Origin: Acidimicrobiia bacterium
Lineage (GTDB): Bacteria; Actinomycetota; Acidimicrobiia; Spongiisociales; UBA5794
Length of the DNA: 7,926 bases
Assembly (NCBI GenBank): GCA_013001485.1
Contig: JABDMN010000335.1
Coordinates: 1-7,926 of the forward strand
Direction: 5' to 3'
Both the position numbers and the translations under genes were made by a program. Below, one piece after another: positions 6,861-7,926 of this stretch. The notes beneath the pieces are model-generated. The model made no database searches, was not told where the DNA came from, and saw only the letters and a list, made by a program, of their open reading frames with translations. Numbering within the stretch: the first letter of the stretch is position 1; each line of letters begins with the position of its first letter.

Positions 6861-6866
6861 CGAGGC

Positions 6867-7799
6867 ATGGAGATCGTGGTTGTCGGTGCGGGTGTCATCG
6901 GGCTCACTACTGCCATCCGGTTGCGGGAGGCCGGCTACGACGCCCGGATCGTTGCCGCCGATCCCCCCTTGGCGACTCCCGCGTCGGCCGTTGCCGGGGC
7001 CATCTGGTACCCGTATCGATCAGTTCCCGACTCGCGAGCGGAAGGGTGGGGCTGCCTTTCTCTCGATGTGTTCTGGGATGGCGCTCTCGCTGGTCTTCCG
7101 GGGCTCACGATCCGTCCGATGGTCGAGCTGCTGCCCGAGCCGATGGGCGAGCCCTGGTGGGCGGATGTGGCTCGGAGCTTCCGGCGGCCTGGTCCGTCCG
7201 AGCTTCCCGACGGCTACGTCGATGGCTGGGCGATCGACACCGTTCTTATCGATGTCAAGCCCCACCTTGCACATCTGCTCGCCAGGTACACCGCGATGGG
7301 AGGCACGGTCGAGATCCGGCGGCTGGACAAGCTCGACGAACTCGACGCTGACCTGGTCGTCAACTGCACCGGGGTCGGTGCGCGAGGTTTGGTGGGCGAC
7401 GACGACGTACAGCCGATTCGCGGCCAGGTGGTTCGGGTGCGAGGCGGTGAGGTCAACCGGGTCACCATGGTGGAACGGGGCCCGATGCCTCTCACGTACA
7501 TCATGCCCCACGGCGATGAGTGCATCCTCGGAGGAACCACCGACAGCGGCGAGTGGGATCGAACGGCGGACGATCGGGTCACCCACGAGATCGTTCAGCG
7601 GGCCACGACCCTCGAACCTTCGTTGGCCAAGGCTGAAATCGTCGAGGTCAGGGTGGGGCTGCGGCCCGGACGCTCATCGGTGCGGTTGAACAAAGAGGGG
7701 CGTGTGATCCACAACTACGGCCATGCCGGTAACGGCTGGTCCCTGTCGTGGGGATGTGCGGACGAAGTCGTCCGGCTGACTCGGGACAGCGTCGGCTAG
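6867..7799 (+). CDS. FAD-dependent D-amino-acid oxidase-like protein
   Basis: This 310-residue flavoenzyme of the DAO family probably oxidises a D-amino acid to the imino acid with release of H2O2. The N-terminal FAD-binding motif VVGAGVIGLTTAIRL (5-19) is followed by AGAIWYPY (43-50), NCTGVGARGL (166-175), PIRGQVVRV (183-191), TYIMP with Tyr211, LGGT (221-224), and GLRPGRSSVRL, where Arg273 matches the substrate-carboxylate Arg283 of pig DAAO. The FAD-contacting ending HNYGHAGNGWSLSWGCA (282-298) is very typical. The length suits bacterial members. It has no signal peptide or membrane segment. It is transcribed away from the fdh operon across a 71-nt gap, and nothing links its function to formate. 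The exact substrate cannot be told; a related glycine- or D-aspartate-type oxidase is possible. Confidence 0.88.
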   Translation: MEIVVVGAGVIGLTTAIRLREAGYDARIVAADPPLATPASAVAGAIWYPYRSVPDSRAEGWGCLSLDVFWDGALAGLPGLTIRPMVELLPEPMGEPWWADVARSFRRPGPSELPDGYVDGWAIDTVLIDVKPHLAHLLARYTAMGGTVEIRRLDKLDELDADLVVNCTGVGARGLVGDDDVQPIRGQVVRVRGGEVNRVTMVERGPMPLTYIMPHGDECILGGTTDSGEWDRTADDRVTHEIVQRATTLEPSLAKAEIVEVRVGLRPGRSSVRLNKEGRVIHNYGHAGNGWSLSWGCADEVVRLTRDSVG

Positions 7800-7812
7800 A
7801 ACCGGGTTCAGC
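7799..7812. repeat. Short inverted repeat between convergent genes
   Basis: GAACC-G-GGTTC (7799-7809) is a perfect interrupted palindrome overlapping the ends of both stop codons. With GCT at 7795-7797 and AGC at 7810-7812 it can extend by 3 bp if one A is bulged. It might act as a weak bidirectional terminator, but it has no T-tract on either side and the stem is short. Confidence 0.35.
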
Positions 7813-7926
7813 TCTCGGAACGGATCTTCTCGACTTGGCCCTCGATGCCGGCGAGGCCTTTCTGGAAGAGCTTGCCCAACCGCCATCTGAGAGCGGGGGC
7901 CAAGGGCTTGATGTACGGGGCAAGGT
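7808..7926 (-). CDS. C-terminal fragment of an unidentified protein
   Basis: A minus-strand frame enters from the window edge and ends at TGA 7810-7808, giving 38 full residues that start LAPYIKPLAPALRWRLGK and end EGQVEKIRSES. The alternation of basic, hydrophobic and acidic residues looks like an amphipathic C-terminal helix, and the frame ends neatly 8 nt beyond the convergent DAAO-like gene, so it is likely to be a real gene end. The tail resembles the final helix of some SRPBCC (polyketide cyclase/START-like) proteins, but this is only an impression from a short piece. No start is in view and no function is assigned. Confidence 0.55.
   Translation of the reverse strand, partial: LAPYIKPLAPALRWRLGKLFQKGLAGIEGQVEKIRSES

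Noticed and set aside
6544..7689. A 381-residue plus-strand open frame
   Set aside because: It is a shifted frame across fdhA's 5' end and the DAAO-like gene, with no recognisable domain and Ser/Arg/Pro-rich composition.
1..7926. tRNA-Sec, other RNA genes, CRISPR, insertion sequences or phage attachment sites
   Set aside because: No cloverleaf, repeat array, transposase or flanking direct repeats could be seen on either strand.

Overview
The window is GC-rich, with short spacers, overlapping start/stop codons and TTG/GTG starts. This fits a high-GC bacterium, most likely an actinomycetote; that placement is an inference from composition and gene style, with no rRNA or other marker to confirm it. 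The centre (about 1450-6795, minus strand) is a four-gene formate dehydrogenase operon. On its left are two plus-strand surface-glycan genes, and on its right are a divergent D-amino-acid-oxidase-like gene and the tail of an unidentified minus-strand gene.

The operon is the notable part. Read 5' to 3' on the minus strand it encodes: (1) a molybdenum- or tungsten-dependent formate dehydrogenase catalytic subunit with an in-frame TGA at 6549-6547, at the exact place where FdhF-type enzymes carry selenocysteine; (2) a fused NuoE+NuoF-like diaphorase subunit; (3) an iron-sulfur subunit that ends with the [4Fe-4S] domain normally found at the start of the catalytic polypeptide; and (4) FdhD, the sulfurtransferase that activates the cofactor. 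The TGA is followed by a hairpin whose GGUCU loop lies 18 nt downstream, as in E. coli fdhF. Without recoding, gene 1 looks like two unrelated open frames of 82 and 537 residues; with recoding it is one 630-residue enzyme. All three gene junctions overlap by 1-4 nt, which suggests translational coupling.

The subunit architecture is unusual. In NAD-dependent FdsABG or Fdh1AB enzymes, the Fe-S modules, the cofactor-proximal [4Fe-4S] domain and the Mo/W catalytic domain form one chain of about 950 residues. Here that chain is cut just after the last proximal-cluster cysteine, and the two pieces are in permuted order with the diaphorase gene between them. The pieces (308 + 630 residues) together match the length of the usual single chain. 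Predicted electron flow is formate to Mo/W-selenocysteine, to the proximal [4Fe-4S] on the separate Fe-S subunit, to the ferredoxin clusters, to FMN and NAD+ on the diaphorase subunit.

Layout: 2-295 end of a phosphoglycosyl (sugar) transferase; 352-1446 DegT-family sugar aminotransferase; 1450-2214 fdhD; 2211-3137 Fe-S subunit; 3134-4903 diaphorase; 4903-6795 catalytic selenoprotein; 6796-6866 divergent promoter region; 6867-7799 DAAO-like flavoenzyme; 7808-7926 C-terminus of an unknown gene. No RNA gene, CRISPR array or insertion sequence was seen, and no stretch over 300 bases lacks a gene.
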